The notes under the pieces: generated by a model | Told to the model about the DNA's origin: nothing | Seen by the model: only the letters and a program-made list of their open reading frames with translations | Database searches by the model: none | Assembly: GCF_900172335.1 (NCBI RefSeq) | Contig: NZ_FWFX01000006.1 | Coordinates: 229,853-293,852 of the forward strand | Origin: Roseovarius albus | GTDB taxonomy: Bacteria > Pseudomonadota > Alphaproteobacteria > Rhodobacterales > Rhodobacteraceae | DNA: 64,000 nt | Direction of reading: 5' to 3' | Translations under genes and position numbers: made by a program | Shown here: positions 8,426 through 17,642 of the stretch, piece by piece | Layout of the letters: each line of letters opens with the position of its first letter | How positions within the stretch are numbered: the stretch's first letter is position 1

Positions 8426-9874
8426 TCAGCCTTGCGATTGGCGCCAGCTTGGCTTTTTGAAGGCATTGATCAAAAGTGGCAATCCGACGAATACGATCAA
8501 TCCGCCAGCGACGAGCGCGACATAGGTTGTTGGGCTGCCAACCTTTAATTGTGCGGGAGGGAAGAACCCGACCACAAACGCGAAGAAGACAGCGATGAAA
8601 CCAACGCCGGCGACAGCGATCATGCCCGCCATTCCGCCAGGTATCTTGTAGGTTCTTGGCAGGTCAGGTCGGGTTTTGCGCAGTTTGATCGCGGCCCCGT
8701 ACATGAGCATGTACATCACCAGGTAAAGTGCGATTGTCATTGCCGATAGAACAAAAAAGGCCACGCTGACGTCTGTGAAGATCAAGTAGATCATTGCCAG
8801 GGCAGTGACGATGGCGCCTTGAACCATCAAAATTGTAACCTGAACACCATGATGATTTGTTTTGGCCAAGAACGGTGGAATTTCACCTTCTTGCGCGGTT
8901 TGCAGCAGGCCACGGCTGGGCCCGCCGATCCATGCCATGACGCCGCCAATCGCACCGAAAGCAACGAAGAGGCCGATGATTGGTGTGAAAAATTGCAACC
9001 CGAATTTGGTGAGCAGACTTTCGAAAGCTTGCATCAAGCCTGCGTTCAAACTGATCTGGTCAGCAGGGACTACCGCCGCCACAGCCAAAGACCCCATCGT
9101 GAACAACGCGAATATGATGATCGCAGCCACGAACATGGATTTGGGATAGTCGCGTGAGGGATTGGCAAGATCATTGGCATGAACCGCTTGGGCTTCGATC
9201 CCTGCAAACAGCAGCAAGATGCCCCCAAGAAAAGCGATGCTGCTTAATCCGGTTATATGTGGGAACAGACGCGCATGGGACAGTTCTTCTGAAATACTTG
9301 TTCCACTTGGGTCCGCTTCTTTCAGAAATTCGATGGGATTACCTTGTGCCACCCAAACGATACCGAGGCCGATGATGAGCAATCCGGGTAGGACTGTGCC
9401 CAGCAACATAAACCACTTGGTCATCTTGGCGGCGAAACCTGCGCCCTGAAGGGTCATGAAGGTCGCGGCCCAATAGATCACCAGAATAATTACGGTATTG
9501 AACCATCCGAGGCCGGCCATTTCAGGTTTTAGGAAAAGATATGCGAGCGCTCCGGCCGCAAACGCTAGAACGGTCGGATACCAAACCACATTCTGTATCC
9601 ATTGCAACCAGATCGCGACGAAACCCCAGCGCGGGCCAAAAGCAGCAGAGACCCAAGAATACACGCCCCCTTGAGTATCCGAGAACGCACCACCCAATTC
9701 CGCAGAAACAAGCGAAGCCGGGATTAAAAAGAAAATTGCACAAAAGCCGATGTAGAACAGCATGCTTAAGCCTTCGGTTGCCATGAGTGGCAACCCTCGG
9801 AGACTTACTACGGCGGCCACGGTCATAAGCGCCAACGTCATCACGCTTAGTTTTTTGGAGGCAGTTTGAGGCAT
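8426..9874 (-). CDS. gadC: GadC-like glutamate/GABA antiporter (APC superfamily)
   Basis: A 482-residue amino-acid permease with about twelve membrane segments. The first helix region (VAAVVSLRGLPLMATEG) and the stretch YSWVSAAFGPRWGF are typical of the GadC branch of APC transporters. It should exchange external glutamate for internal GABA across the inner membrane. The ATG at 9874 follows AGAGGAAAG. The protein ends only about 13 residues after the last membrane helix (NAFKKPSWRQSQG), so it lacks the C-terminal plug that closes E. coli GadC at neutral pH. It forms an operon with the downstream decarboxylase. Other glutamate-family antiport substrates remain possible. Confidence 0.88.
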   Translation of the reverse strand: MPQTASKKLSVMTLALMTVAAVVSLRGLPLMATEGLSMLFYIGFCAIFFLIPASLVSAELGGAFSDTQGGVYSWVSAAFGPRWGFVAIWLQWIQNVVWYPTVLAFAAGALAYLFLKPEMAGLGWFNTVIILVIYWAATFMTLQGAGFAAKMTKWFMLLGTVLPGLLIIGLGIVWVAQGNPIEFLKEADPSGTSISEELSHARLFPHITGLSSIAFLGGILLLFAGIEAQAVHANDLANPSRDYPKSMFVAAIIIFALFTMGSLAVAAVVPADQISLNAGLMQAFESLLTKFGLQFFTPIIGLFVAFGAIGGVMAWIGGPSRGLLQTAQEGEIPPFLAKTNHHGVQVTILMVQGAIVTALAMIYLIFTDVSVAFFVLSAMTIALYLVMYMLMYGAAIKLRKTRPDLPRTYKIPGGMAGMIAVAGVGFIAVFFAFVVGFFPPAQLKVGSPTTYVALVAGGLIVFVGLPLLINAFKKPSWRQSQG

Positions 9875-10148
9875 CGTCTAATCTTTCCTCTTTGCGCTTG
9901 GTCGAACATCAACAAGTACCCTGCTGGCAAAGAGACAGGTTGACCGGATTATTAAATAGCTCAGTTCTTTAATGTCTTGTATCGAAGTCCAACATATTTA
10001 TATTTCAATTACAATGATTTATTGATTGCCGATCATCGTGTCCCAGCTGTGGTATGATGCTTGGCAAGCACACCCATTTTGAAGATTTGTGCGGGACGCG
10101 AGTGCTATCGAAAAAAAATGTGCCCGCCCGTTTCTTCGAAATGCAGCT
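9875..10148. promoter_or_regulatory. AT-rich leader of the gadC-gadB operon
   Basis: A 274-bp gap, strikingly AT-rich between about 9950 and 10025, upstream of gadC on the minus strand. Control of the gad operon should lie here. I cannot assign -35/-10 boxes with confidence and see no clean palindrome. Confidence 0.4.
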
Positions 10149-10580
10149 TTACTGCCCTGTTTTTTCGTCGTGCAATGCCTTCAGTGCACGCTCACAGAGG
10201 CCAAGCTCTAGCCATTGACAGCCTTTGCAGAGTTGCGTCAGGGACCCAGGCGGAACGCGTTTAACGATGCGGCGCTTGGCTTCGCCCCATGTCAGAGACG
10301 ACCCCACAAATACGCCAAGCGCGCGGGCGTGACGGGCGTCGAGCGTGGCGATCTTTTCCTGATCTTCACAAAGTTTATCGCGCCGTTTAGGGCAGGGGGC
10401 GCAGATGGAATCGGTGTGGCCGATGACTTCGATCTGCGTGTCATCGCCACCCGGGGCGCGCAATTGGCCGACAACAATGTCGGCCATATTGGCAGTGAAG
10501 CCGTCGGAATAGCCTTTGCCCTGAAACCCAAGCGAACACAGAAAGTGGTGCGGGCGAAACTGGAGTGGATCGTCAGCCAT
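10149..10580 (-). CDS. DUF1284 Cys-rich protein
   Basis: A 143-residue protein starting MADDPLQFRPHHFLC, the signature of the DUF1284 family, followed by LGFQGKGYSDGF. Seven or more cysteines occur, including CAPCPKRRDKLC and CKGCQWLELGLC, suggesting an iron-sulfur or zinc site. The biochemical role of the family is not established to my knowledge. It follows purF after 31 bases, which contain a strong hairpin abutting its start codon (10586-10606), so it may be poorly or conditionally co-expressed with purF. Confidence 0.82.
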   Translation of the reverse strand: MADDPLQFRPHHFLCSLGFQGKGYSDGFTANMADIVVGQLRAPGGDDTQIEVIGHTDSICAPCPKRRDKLCEDQEKIATLDARHARALGVFVGSSLTWGEAKRRIVKRVPPGSLTQLCKGCQWLELGLCERALKALHDEKTGQ

Positions 10581-10585
10581 CTACA

Positions 10586-10606
10586 CGCCCCAATGTGATT
10601 GGGGCG
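10586..10606 (-). terminator. strong hairpin between purF and the DUF1284 gene
   Basis: A perfect 9-bp stem, CGCCCCAAT and ATTGGGGCG, with a 3-base loop. It begins six bases after the purF stop on the minus strand and ends five bases before the DUF1284 ATG. It lacks a T-run. The only purine-rich segment before that ATG (GGGG) is inside the stem, so folding would hide the ribosome-binding site. Confidence 0.6.
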
Positions 10607-10611
10607 CTGCT

Positions 10612-12078
10612 TTATTCTGCGGCTTTAAGTTCAAAACCTTTGTTGATCATGTCGGTTGGGGCGACAGGATACTCTCCGGAGAAGCAGGCGTCACAATATT
10701 GCGGGCATGAGGGGCTGCGGCCTTGAGCCTCGCCTACAGCGCGATAGAGCCCATCCAGTGAGATGAACTTGAGGCTGTCGACGTTCAGATGTTCGCGCAT
10801 TTCCTCTTCGGACATGGTCGCCGCCAGAAGTTTTTCACGGTTGGGCGTATCCACGCCGTAGAAGCACGGCCAGGCGGTTGGTGGGCTGGCGATGCGGAAG
10901 TGGACCTCTTTCGCACCCGCATCAAGGATCATGTCCTTGATCTTGCGGCTGGTGGTGCCGCGCACGACGCTGTCATCAACCAGAATGACGCGTTTGCCTT
11001 CGATCAGGGCGCGATTCACGTTCAGCTTAAGGCGCACACCCATGTTGCGGATTTGCTCGGTCGGCTCGATAAAGGTCCGGCCCATGTATTGATTGCGGAT
11101 GATCCCCATTGCGTATGGGATGCCGGATTCGTGGCTAAACCCGATCGCCGCCGGTGTGCCACTATCAGGCACCGGGCAGACAAGATCCGCCTCAACCGGG
11201 GTTTCGCGGGCCAGTTCCACGCCGATCTGGTGACGGGTTTCATAGACACTGCGACCGCCGATGATGCTGTCGGGGCGAGAGAAATAGACGTGCTCAAAGA
11301 TGCAAAACCGGGATTTGGCTGGGCGGAAGGGGTAGTGGCTTTCGACACCCTTCTTCTCGGTGATCACCACCATTTCGCCGGGTTCAACTTCGCGCACGAA
11401 CTGTGCTCCGATGATGTCGAGCGCGCAGGTTTCCGAGCTGAGCACATAGCCATCAGCAATTTTACCCAAAACCAGTGGGCGGACCCCCAGTGGATCACGC
11501 ACACCGATCAATTTCGTGCGGGTCATGGCCACGACAGAAAACGCACCTTCGACGCGGCGCAGGGCGTCTTCCATACGTTCTGGAATGGTGCGCTGTAGTG
11601 AGCGCGCCATCAAATGAATGATGCATTCGCTGTCCGAGCTGGATTGGAAGATTGAACCACGCTCAATCAGTTCGCGACGCAGCGCATCGGCGTTAGTGAT
11701 GTTTCCGTTGTGAGCAATGGCCGCGCCACCCATGGCAAATTCGCCAAAGAACGGCTGCACGTCTCGGATCGCCGCGCCTTTTGAACCGGCTGTCGAATAG
11801 CGCACGTGCCCAATGGCCAGCGGGCCGGGCAGGGTTTCCATCAGGGATTGTTTAGTGAAGTTGTCACGTACATACCCAAACCGGCGCGCCGAGTTGAAAC
11901 CATGTTCAGGATGGTGGCAGACAATGCCGCCCGCCTCTTGACCACGGTGTTGCAGGGCATGCAGGCCTAGGGCTACAAAGTTAGCGGCATCTGTGACGCC
12001 GATAACGCCGAATACGCCACATTCCTCCCGCAGTTTATCATCGTCAAAGGGATGGGCGGGGGGCATTTCTAAGGACAC
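10612..12078 (-). CDS. purF: amidophosphoribosyltransferase
   Basis: First committed enzyme of purine synthesis; transfers the amide nitrogen of glutamine to PRPP. The N-terminal nucleophile Cys lies in EECGVFGVIG, preceded by a short propeptide. The class II glutaminase motifs LQHRGQEAGG and HNGNITNA and the PRPP motif VILVDDSVVRGTT are present. I favour a GTG start at 12078 (VSLEMPPAHP) because CGGAG lies nine bases upstream. An in-frame ATG at 12066 has no such site, and frames reaching 12144 run into the likely promoter. In many relatives cvpA lies directly upstream; here a Hint-domain gene intervenes. The enzyme is cytoplasmic and feedback-regulated by purine nucleotides in known family members. 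Confidence 0.95.
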   Translation of the reverse strand: MSLEMPPAHPFDDDKLREECGVFGVIGVTDAANFVALGLHALQHRGQEAGGIVCHHPEHGFNSARRFGYVRDNFTKQSLMETLPGPLAIGHVRYSTAGSKGAAIRDVQPFFGEFAMGGAAIAHNGNITNADALRRELIERGSIFQSSSDSECIIHLMARSLQRTIPERMEDALRRVEGAFSVVAMTRTKLIGVRDPLGVRPLVLGKIADGYVLSSETCALDIIGAQFVREVEPGEMVVITEKKGVESHYPFRPAKSRFCIFEHVYFSRPDSIIGGRSVYETRHQIGVELARETPVEADLVCPVPDSGTPAAIGFSHESGIPYAMGIIRNQYMGRTFIEPTEQIRNMGVRLKLNVNRALIEGKRVILVDDSVVRGTTSRKIKDMILDAGAKEVHFRIASPPTAWPCFYGVDTPNREKLLAATMSEEEMREHLNVDSLKFISLDGLYRAVGEAQGRSPSCPQYCDACFSGEYPVAPTDMINKGFELKAAE

Positions 12079-12127
12079 GGGGAGCAGCTCCGATTCCGAT
12101 TGCGTATTTGCGCCTCTCATAAGGGGT

Positions 12128-12158
12128 AATATAGCATATGTCACGCGAGGATCATCAA
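12128..12158 (-). promoter_or_regulatory. candidate purF promoter
   Basis: On the minus strand TTGATG (12153-12158) and TATATT (12128-12133) are 19 bases apart, which is long. This would place the transcript start near 12120, consistent with the internal purF start at 12078. The call is weak. Confidence 0.3.
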
Positions 12159-12180
12159 AACATAACCATTATGTAACATT

Positions 12181-12222
12181 TCCGAGAGGAGGGGCAGGCT
12201 GTCCGAGAGGAGGGTCACGCTG
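12181..12222. repeat. tandem 21-bp duplication
   Basis: Two adjacent 21-base units, 12181-12201 and 12202-12222, both begin TCCGAGAGGAGGG and end GCTG, with only a few differences. The second copy runs into the 3' end of the Hint gene (stop at 12215). It could mark the junction left by insertion of that gene between cvpA and purF. Confidence 0.65.
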
Positions 12223-13282
12223 CTGTGGTTGTTAAACTGATGTTTTGATTGGCAGCACAGGCCATGAGTAGGGCCGCTTCATGGGCTTTGAGCGTGAGTG
12301 TTGCAGTGGCTCCCTGCGTTTGCATACCCGTGGCTAAATCCGGGAAAAGCGACAGCAATTCAGCGCGTTGGACTTGCTCAATCGCACTAACCGAAGTTTC
12401 ACTGAGAAAGAAACTTTCGCTCAGCACATCGTTGCCAGAGATTATTTCATGACGGCCGAACATGAGATGAAAATACTCGACCATCCCGCCTTCGCGCAGG
12501 CTGACACCGGGCAGGCGACATAGGTGTTTGGCGGCAACAAGGCAGTTGTCGATGCCAAAGAGCAATTCCGACATGGCCGACTTTAGATGCATCCGATGTT
12601 CTTGAGATACGATCAATTCCCGGTCATTGCCAATGCTTCCAGGTGCGAATACGACGGGGGCAAACGCGCCGAGAGCGTCAACGCGTGTGCGTCCAATCCA
12701 ACGAACCGTCTGATGTCCATTGTCCTTTGTCCAAACCTGTTCTCCAACGGATAGCGTTTCAATTGCCTTTGCCCCGTTCTTGGTTCGGATCAGAGTGCCG
12801 CTGCCGAAACAGGTAACAAAGCTGTCGTAGGAACTTGACCCGGTATTGCTGCCGCTGGTTTTTATGTAAGATACGCCGTCCACGAGAGGGATATCTGTGG
12901 AAAAACCCCAAACATCGCCAAACTGACCATTTTGCGAAAATACAGTGACCGTTATGGTTGGGCCGGTTGGTGCACCGTTTATATCAAGTGCCTGTACAAA
13001 AATGCGGGACTCCGCCTCGACCGGAGTACCGTTTGCAACGATTCCGCCACCGTCAATAATGCTATGATTGGCCGTGTCGTCATCTCCGAATATGTCGGCG
13101 TTTGCACCAGAATTGGTATCATCGACTATTATCTCCGTTCCGCTACCGGCAGAATAAAGAAAAACGGTGCCGTCGGGCGTGTCAGAGTTGTTAATAATTC
13201 CGTTACCTACAAGGCCCGAACTGGAGCTTGATGTGACGACAAAGTTATTGCTGTTAAATGCAACAAACGATTGAGCAACCAT
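12215..13282 (-). CDS. Hint_2-domain secreted-type protein
   Basis: A 355-residue protein from the ATG at 13282, which has GAGGGAAGAAC just before it. The N-terminal ~155 residues are Asn/Ser/Gly/Thr-rich with Asp clusters (DDTNSGANADIFGDDD), like calcium-binding extracellular passenger domains. A Hint_2 domain starts at Cys158 (TCFGSGTLIRT) and continues through ETLSVGEQVWTKDNG, SQEHRMHL and VEYFHLMFGRHE. Hint domains can catalyse an acyl shift at their first Cys and release or attach the preceding segment. No Sec signal is visible, so a type I export route is plausible but unproven. It sits between cvpA and purF. A second protein of this kind is encoded at 43449-44450. The physiological role is unknown. 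Confidence 0.82.
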   Translation of the reverse strand: MVAQSFVAFNSNNFVVTSSSSSGLVGNGIINNSDTPDGTVFLYSAGSGTEIIVDDTNSGANADIFGDDDTANHSIIDGGGIVANGTPVEAESRIFVQALDINGAPTGPTITVTVFSQNGQFGDVWGFSTDIPLVDGVSYIKTSGSNTGSSSYDSFVTCFGSGTLIRTKNGAKAIETLSVGEQVWTKDNGHQTVRWIGRTRVDALGAFAPVVFAPGSIGNDRELIVSQEHRMHLKSAMSELLFGIDNCLVAAKHLCRLPGVSLREGGMVEYFHLMFGRHEIISGNDVLSESFFLSETSVSAIEQVQRAELLSLFPDLATGMQTQGATATLTLKAHEAALLMACAANQNISLTTTAA

Positions 13283-13654
13283 GTTCTTCCCTCGATCGAA
13301 AATAGTTTTGCCGGTCCCCAGAGCAGGTTGATCGACCTGAAAGCACATTAATATGCCATGATACAAGTAGTTATTGCTCAAAATTGGACACTTCAAATCA
13401 CGAAATCGTAGGCGTTACGTGACTGAGATAAATTTGGTTAGTGGATACTGCACCTGTATCAGATGCAAATCATGGCAGAAGGTTAATTTGACAGACCCAG
13501 AATTGACTGCACACGAGGAAATGAACGGCCGTGTGTCGGAGTGGGGGGCGTTACGCGGAATCTCGGACGCGCAAACTCCAGCAAACCGTCCAGACGGGTG
13601 TTGATATCATTCAGTATGATGGTTGGTACATGTAAGTGGCCGAGAGATATGGCC
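13283..13654. other. intergenic gap between cvpA and the Hint gene
   Basis: About 370 bp. The part next to the Hint gene is AT-rich and should hold its promoter on the minus strand. Short open frames exist on both strands but have neither a ribosome-binding site nor protein-like composition. I see no RNA gene. Confidence 0.4.
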
Positions 13655-14215
13655 CTATTCTGGGGCGTCACACACGGCAACCAGTTCTTCGTATTGCTGC
13701 GTGATCCAGCCTAGCGCTTGCTCTGGGTCGCCTTCTTCGACCTTGGAGGTCAGGTTAGAGAACACACGTGCTGACCGGCTGTCGTCGATGATTTCGATGC
13801 TTTGCGATGTCACAACGGTTTCGTAAACGAAATAAGCGATGGCGACCAATAGAACGCCGCGTGCAACCCCAAAGAGGAAGCCCAGCCCCTGGTCCAAACC
13901 ACCCAGAACTGAGCGCTGTACCACAGACGAAAACAGCGGTGTGATGAAGGAGCAAATGATCAAAGCAATCACAAACACACCGGTAAACGCTGTGATCATG
14001 CCCAATTCGCAGTTGTCACCGATGATATCGCGGAGGACGGGGATTTCTTTGACCAGCGGGTAAGCTTGTGGCGCAAAGATGAACGCCAGAATACCGGCAA
14101 CAACCCAGCCTGCGATGGCGAGGGCTTCGCGGACCAGACCGCGGGAATAGGCCAAAAGGGCGGACATGACGATGAAAAGCGCAACAACGCCGTCAATGAT
14201 GGTGAAACCTTCCAT
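13655..14215 (-). CDS. cvpA: CvpA family inner-membrane protein
   Basis: A 186-residue protein with four N-terminal membrane helices (from IIDGVVALFIVMSALLAYSRG onward) and a soluble C-terminal tail. This is the architecture of CvpA, named for colicin V production and linked to envelope stress resistance. The ATG at 14215 follows AGGATAATACC. The start lies four bases after the radA stop, so the two are coupled. The usual partner purF is further downstream, beyond a Hint gene. The molecular function is not settled. Confidence 0.92.
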   Translation of the reverse strand: MEGFTIIDGVVALFIVMSALLAYSRGLVREALAIAGWVVAGILAFIFAPQAYPLVKEIPVLRDIIGDNCELGMITAFTGVFVIALIICSFITPLFSSVVQRSVLGGLDQGLGFLFGVARGVLLVAIAYFVYETVVTSQSIEIIDDSRSARVFSNLTSKVEEGDPEQALGWITQQYEELVAVCDAPE

Positions 14216-14219
14216 GGTA

Positions 14220-15608
<1,389 letters not shown>

Positions 15609-15647
15609 GTCCTGCTCTTGCCCGATGTGGGCGAGGGCGTCAAATAC

Positions 15648-16418
15648 CTATTCGGCGGCGTGACGGGGAATTTTGATCACTGTGCCATCACTACGCGGTT
15701 TGACGGCGCGTTTGAGTTTGGGCAGAACCTCGTTCAACTCCTCTTGCAAACGAGCGAGTTGACTTGCGGCAACACTTTCTTCCATCTCGACCTCGTGAAG
15801 CCAATGTTTAAGATCACTGCTGATCTGCTTGGCATGTTCGAGACGAGTGTTGAATGTGTCCATTTCCTGCTGGCGCTGTGTTAGGAAAGTTTGCGCGCGC
15901 GCGACATTTTCATCTGAATAAGTGTCTGCAAGTTCCTGACTTACATGGGACATTTGCGCTGCAGCTTCGAGCGCGCCGGGTTCTAGCTGCTGCAGATCTG
16001 GATGGTTGCGCAAGAAATTCATGCGTTCACGTACAGCGTCAAATTCGGAAGACAGGCTGAAAAGATTGGCGCGATCATTGGCGTGGGCCACCGCATAGGC
16101 CTGTGCCACATCCTGCATGCCGATGGTGAAGGAGCGGTGCGAATTTTCGAGTTGCATGACACGGGTATTTGTTGGCACGAAGAAGCATAACAAAAGCGCA
16201 AATAGGGTTGCGGCGATTTGCATAAACATTCCCGCATTTTCAATTGTTAACGTGCCGTAGTTCATTTCAAATTTGAGCCAGGGAAGAAACCCCACGGCAG
16301 CCAAAACTGTGGCACCAAGTAAGATGGCAGTGATCAGGATTAAGGCCAGCAAAGCCACGCGTTGAAAAATCTGTTGAACGTAAAAAAGTGTTGGTTGAAT
16401 TGACTGGTTATTATTCAT
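15648..16418 (-). CDS. membrane protein with coiled coil
   Basis: A 256-residue protein with two membrane helices at about 20-45 and 60-82, followed by a long, charged, helical region rich in Gln, Glu and Ala (roughly 100-235) that should form a coiled coil facing the cytoplasm. The ATG at 16418 follows a purine-rich GGAGGGCGCC. I recall similar proteins next to radA in roseobacters labelled DNA repair protein, but nothing in the sequence supports a repair activity. It is on the same strand as radA with a gap of about 40 bases and is probably cotranscribed with it. Confidence 0.72.
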   Translation of the reverse strand: MNNNQSIQPTLFYVQQIFQRVALLALILITAILLGATVLAAVGFLPWLKFEMNYGTLTIENAGMFMQIAATLFALLLCFFVPTNTRVMQLENSHRSFTIGMQDVAQAYAVAHANDRANLFSLSSEFDAVRERMNFLRNHPDLQQLEPGALEAAAQMSHVSQELADTYSDENVARAQTFLTQRQQEMDTFNTRLEHAKQISSDLKHWLHEVEMEESVAASQLARLQEELNEVLPKLKRAVKPRSDGTVIKIPRHAAE

Positions 16419-16544
16419 GGCGCCCTCCGTACACAGAAACGACCATGCTCAATATAGCAATTTTTCGCTTATTTTGGCGTGAAAACTGCGTGAAAACGCG
16501 TGAGGATAGGCTTAGGCGGTTAATATTTAATGAAAATTAGTTGC

Positions 16545-16979
16545 CTAGTGTTTTTTCTTTTCGGTCAAAAACCCGATGAGAATCGAGGCCAGAATGCAGG
16601 CCGTGAACAGATAGAGACCCCACGCGACCTCGATCCGACCGACACCGATGCCCTTGCTGATAGTGATGTAAAGCGCGATTAGAAAAACGTCTGCCATGGC
16701 CAGTTTGCCAAGAATTTGCAGTGCTGGCAGAGCCCGGCGACGCATCAGGCGGAAGTGGATCAGGGCAAGGCCGATGGTTTTCATATAGGGTGCAAAAAGC
16801 GCGAAGGCGGTGACCACAAGGGCGAGGAAAACGTCAGATTTCCACAAAGATTGCAGCCCCGAGATGACGCTGATTTCTGACAGGCCGAACAGCGGTAGGA
16901 CACCTGCGCGCATCAGCGGGGCAAACCACGCGATGGGGAAAAGGATCAGCAGGGCAAGGTTGGCATAGCGCAGGATCAT
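16545..16979 (-). CDS. pqiA: paraquat-inducible protein A family membrane protein
   Basis: A 144-residue protein with four membrane helices that corresponds to one PqiA unit (E. coli PqiA has two). Recognisable segments are ANLALLILFPIAWFAPLM near the start and MADVFLIALYITISKG after the middle. PqiA proteins act with MCE-type lipid transport systems; this fits the nearby mlaE-mlaF genes upstream. The short AT-rich gene at 17085 now separates it from mlaF. The exact function is inferred from the family. Confidence 0.78.
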   Translation of the reverse strand: MILRYANLALLILFPIAWFAPLMRAGVLPLFGLSEISVISGLQSLWKSDVFLALVVTAFALFAPYMKTIGLALIHFRLMRRRALPALQILGKLAMADVFLIALYITISKGIGVGRIEVAWGLYLFTACILASILIGFLTEKKKH

Positions 16980-17052
16980 GAGCGCGATCTAATCACATGG
17001 GGCGAGGGGTGCAAGGTGGTGGCGCTGCCCCTACCGCGCCAAGGCGCGACTC

Positions 17053-17079
17053 CCCCGAGATATTTTTGGTCAGATGAAA
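17053..17079 (+). repeat. 27-bp intergenic repeat, copy A
   Basis: The segment starting CCCCGAGATATTTTTGG and ending CAGATGAAA occurs again in reverse orientation at 36640-36666 with one mismatch in 27. Both copies lie next to a GC-rich GGCGCTGYCCC stretch in non-coding DNA. Confidence 0.7.
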
Positions 17080-17084
17080 GAGGA

Positions 17085-17642
17085 TCAGGTTTGATTGGGC
17101 ACCCAGTTCGATTTTTCAATATCTAATCTATTTTGGAATTCTTCCGCGATTATGATCAACGCGGGAACGTCAGGCATACTATGGACTCCGAGAATAGGAT
17201 ATCTGGAGACGAATGGCCTACTATAAACTAAGTCCAATAATTCGATATGCGTTTTGAGTTGTCGGTATAATTTTTTTAGTTCTTCATTGTCTAGGTTAGG
17301 GTTGTTTATGGCGACCTCCTCCGGAAGGACCATGCCTCGCAGTTTAAGATTAATTGCAGCTTCGAGTTTGGTATCTGCAAGGTCTTGAAAAAGCTTCGAA
17401 ATACAATGGGTCTTGGGCGGCTTGTCGCCCCGTGATGAAATCAGCCCCTTTAAAGAAGCTTCAATTGCTACCCCGAGTAATTGCGAAAGAGGGCGCAATA
17501 TCATCGGCTTGTTCCAAAAAAACGGATTTTTACCCGAAAACTCAGAATTCCAAATAATCTGTGCCGCCAATAAATATTGCTTTGAGATATCACAGAATAG
17601 AATAGGACTAATAGATTCAAAATCCTTGTCCGGATTCTTCAA
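17085..17642 (-). CDS. HEPN-like hypothetical protein in an AT-rich insert
   Basis: A 185-residue, mostly helical protein. A segment with Arg71 and His79 (ASLKGLISSRG, then PPKTHCISKLF) resembles the HEPN pattern in which a helix is followed by Arg, a short polar linker and His-x-Leu/Ile. HEPN proteins are often RNases in toxin-antitoxin or abortive-infection systems, but many are inactive. The base composition is visibly more AT-rich than its neighbours, and AT-ending codons dominate. Its ATG overlaps the mlaF stop by four bases. The gene interrupts an otherwise functional group (mlaE-mlaF and pqiA), which suggests acquisition. The HEPN assignment is tentative. Confidence 0.6.
   Translation of the reverse strand: MKNPDKDFESISPILFCDISKQYLLAAQIIWNSEFSGKNPFFWNKPMILRPLSQLLGVAIEASLKGLISSRGDKPPKTHCISKLFQDLADTKLEAAINLKLRGMVLPEEVAINNPNLDNEELKKLYRQLKTHIELLDLVYSRPFVSRYPILGVHSMPDVPALIIIAEEFQNRLDIEKSNWVPNQT

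Noticed and set aside
10789..11598. A 269-codon plus-strand frame opposite purF
   Set aside because: PurF motifs fix the coding strand, and the antisense product is His/Ala-rich without a domain.
12215..13282. Intein or homing endonuclease from the Hint domain
   Set aside because: The Hint domain is C-terminal with no C-extein and no endonuclease motif; it fits the Hint_2 secreted-protein class.
13374..13604. A 76-codon plus-strand frame in the gap next to the Hint gene
   Set aside because: No ribosome-binding site, it overlaps the likely Hint promoter, and the composition is not protein-like.
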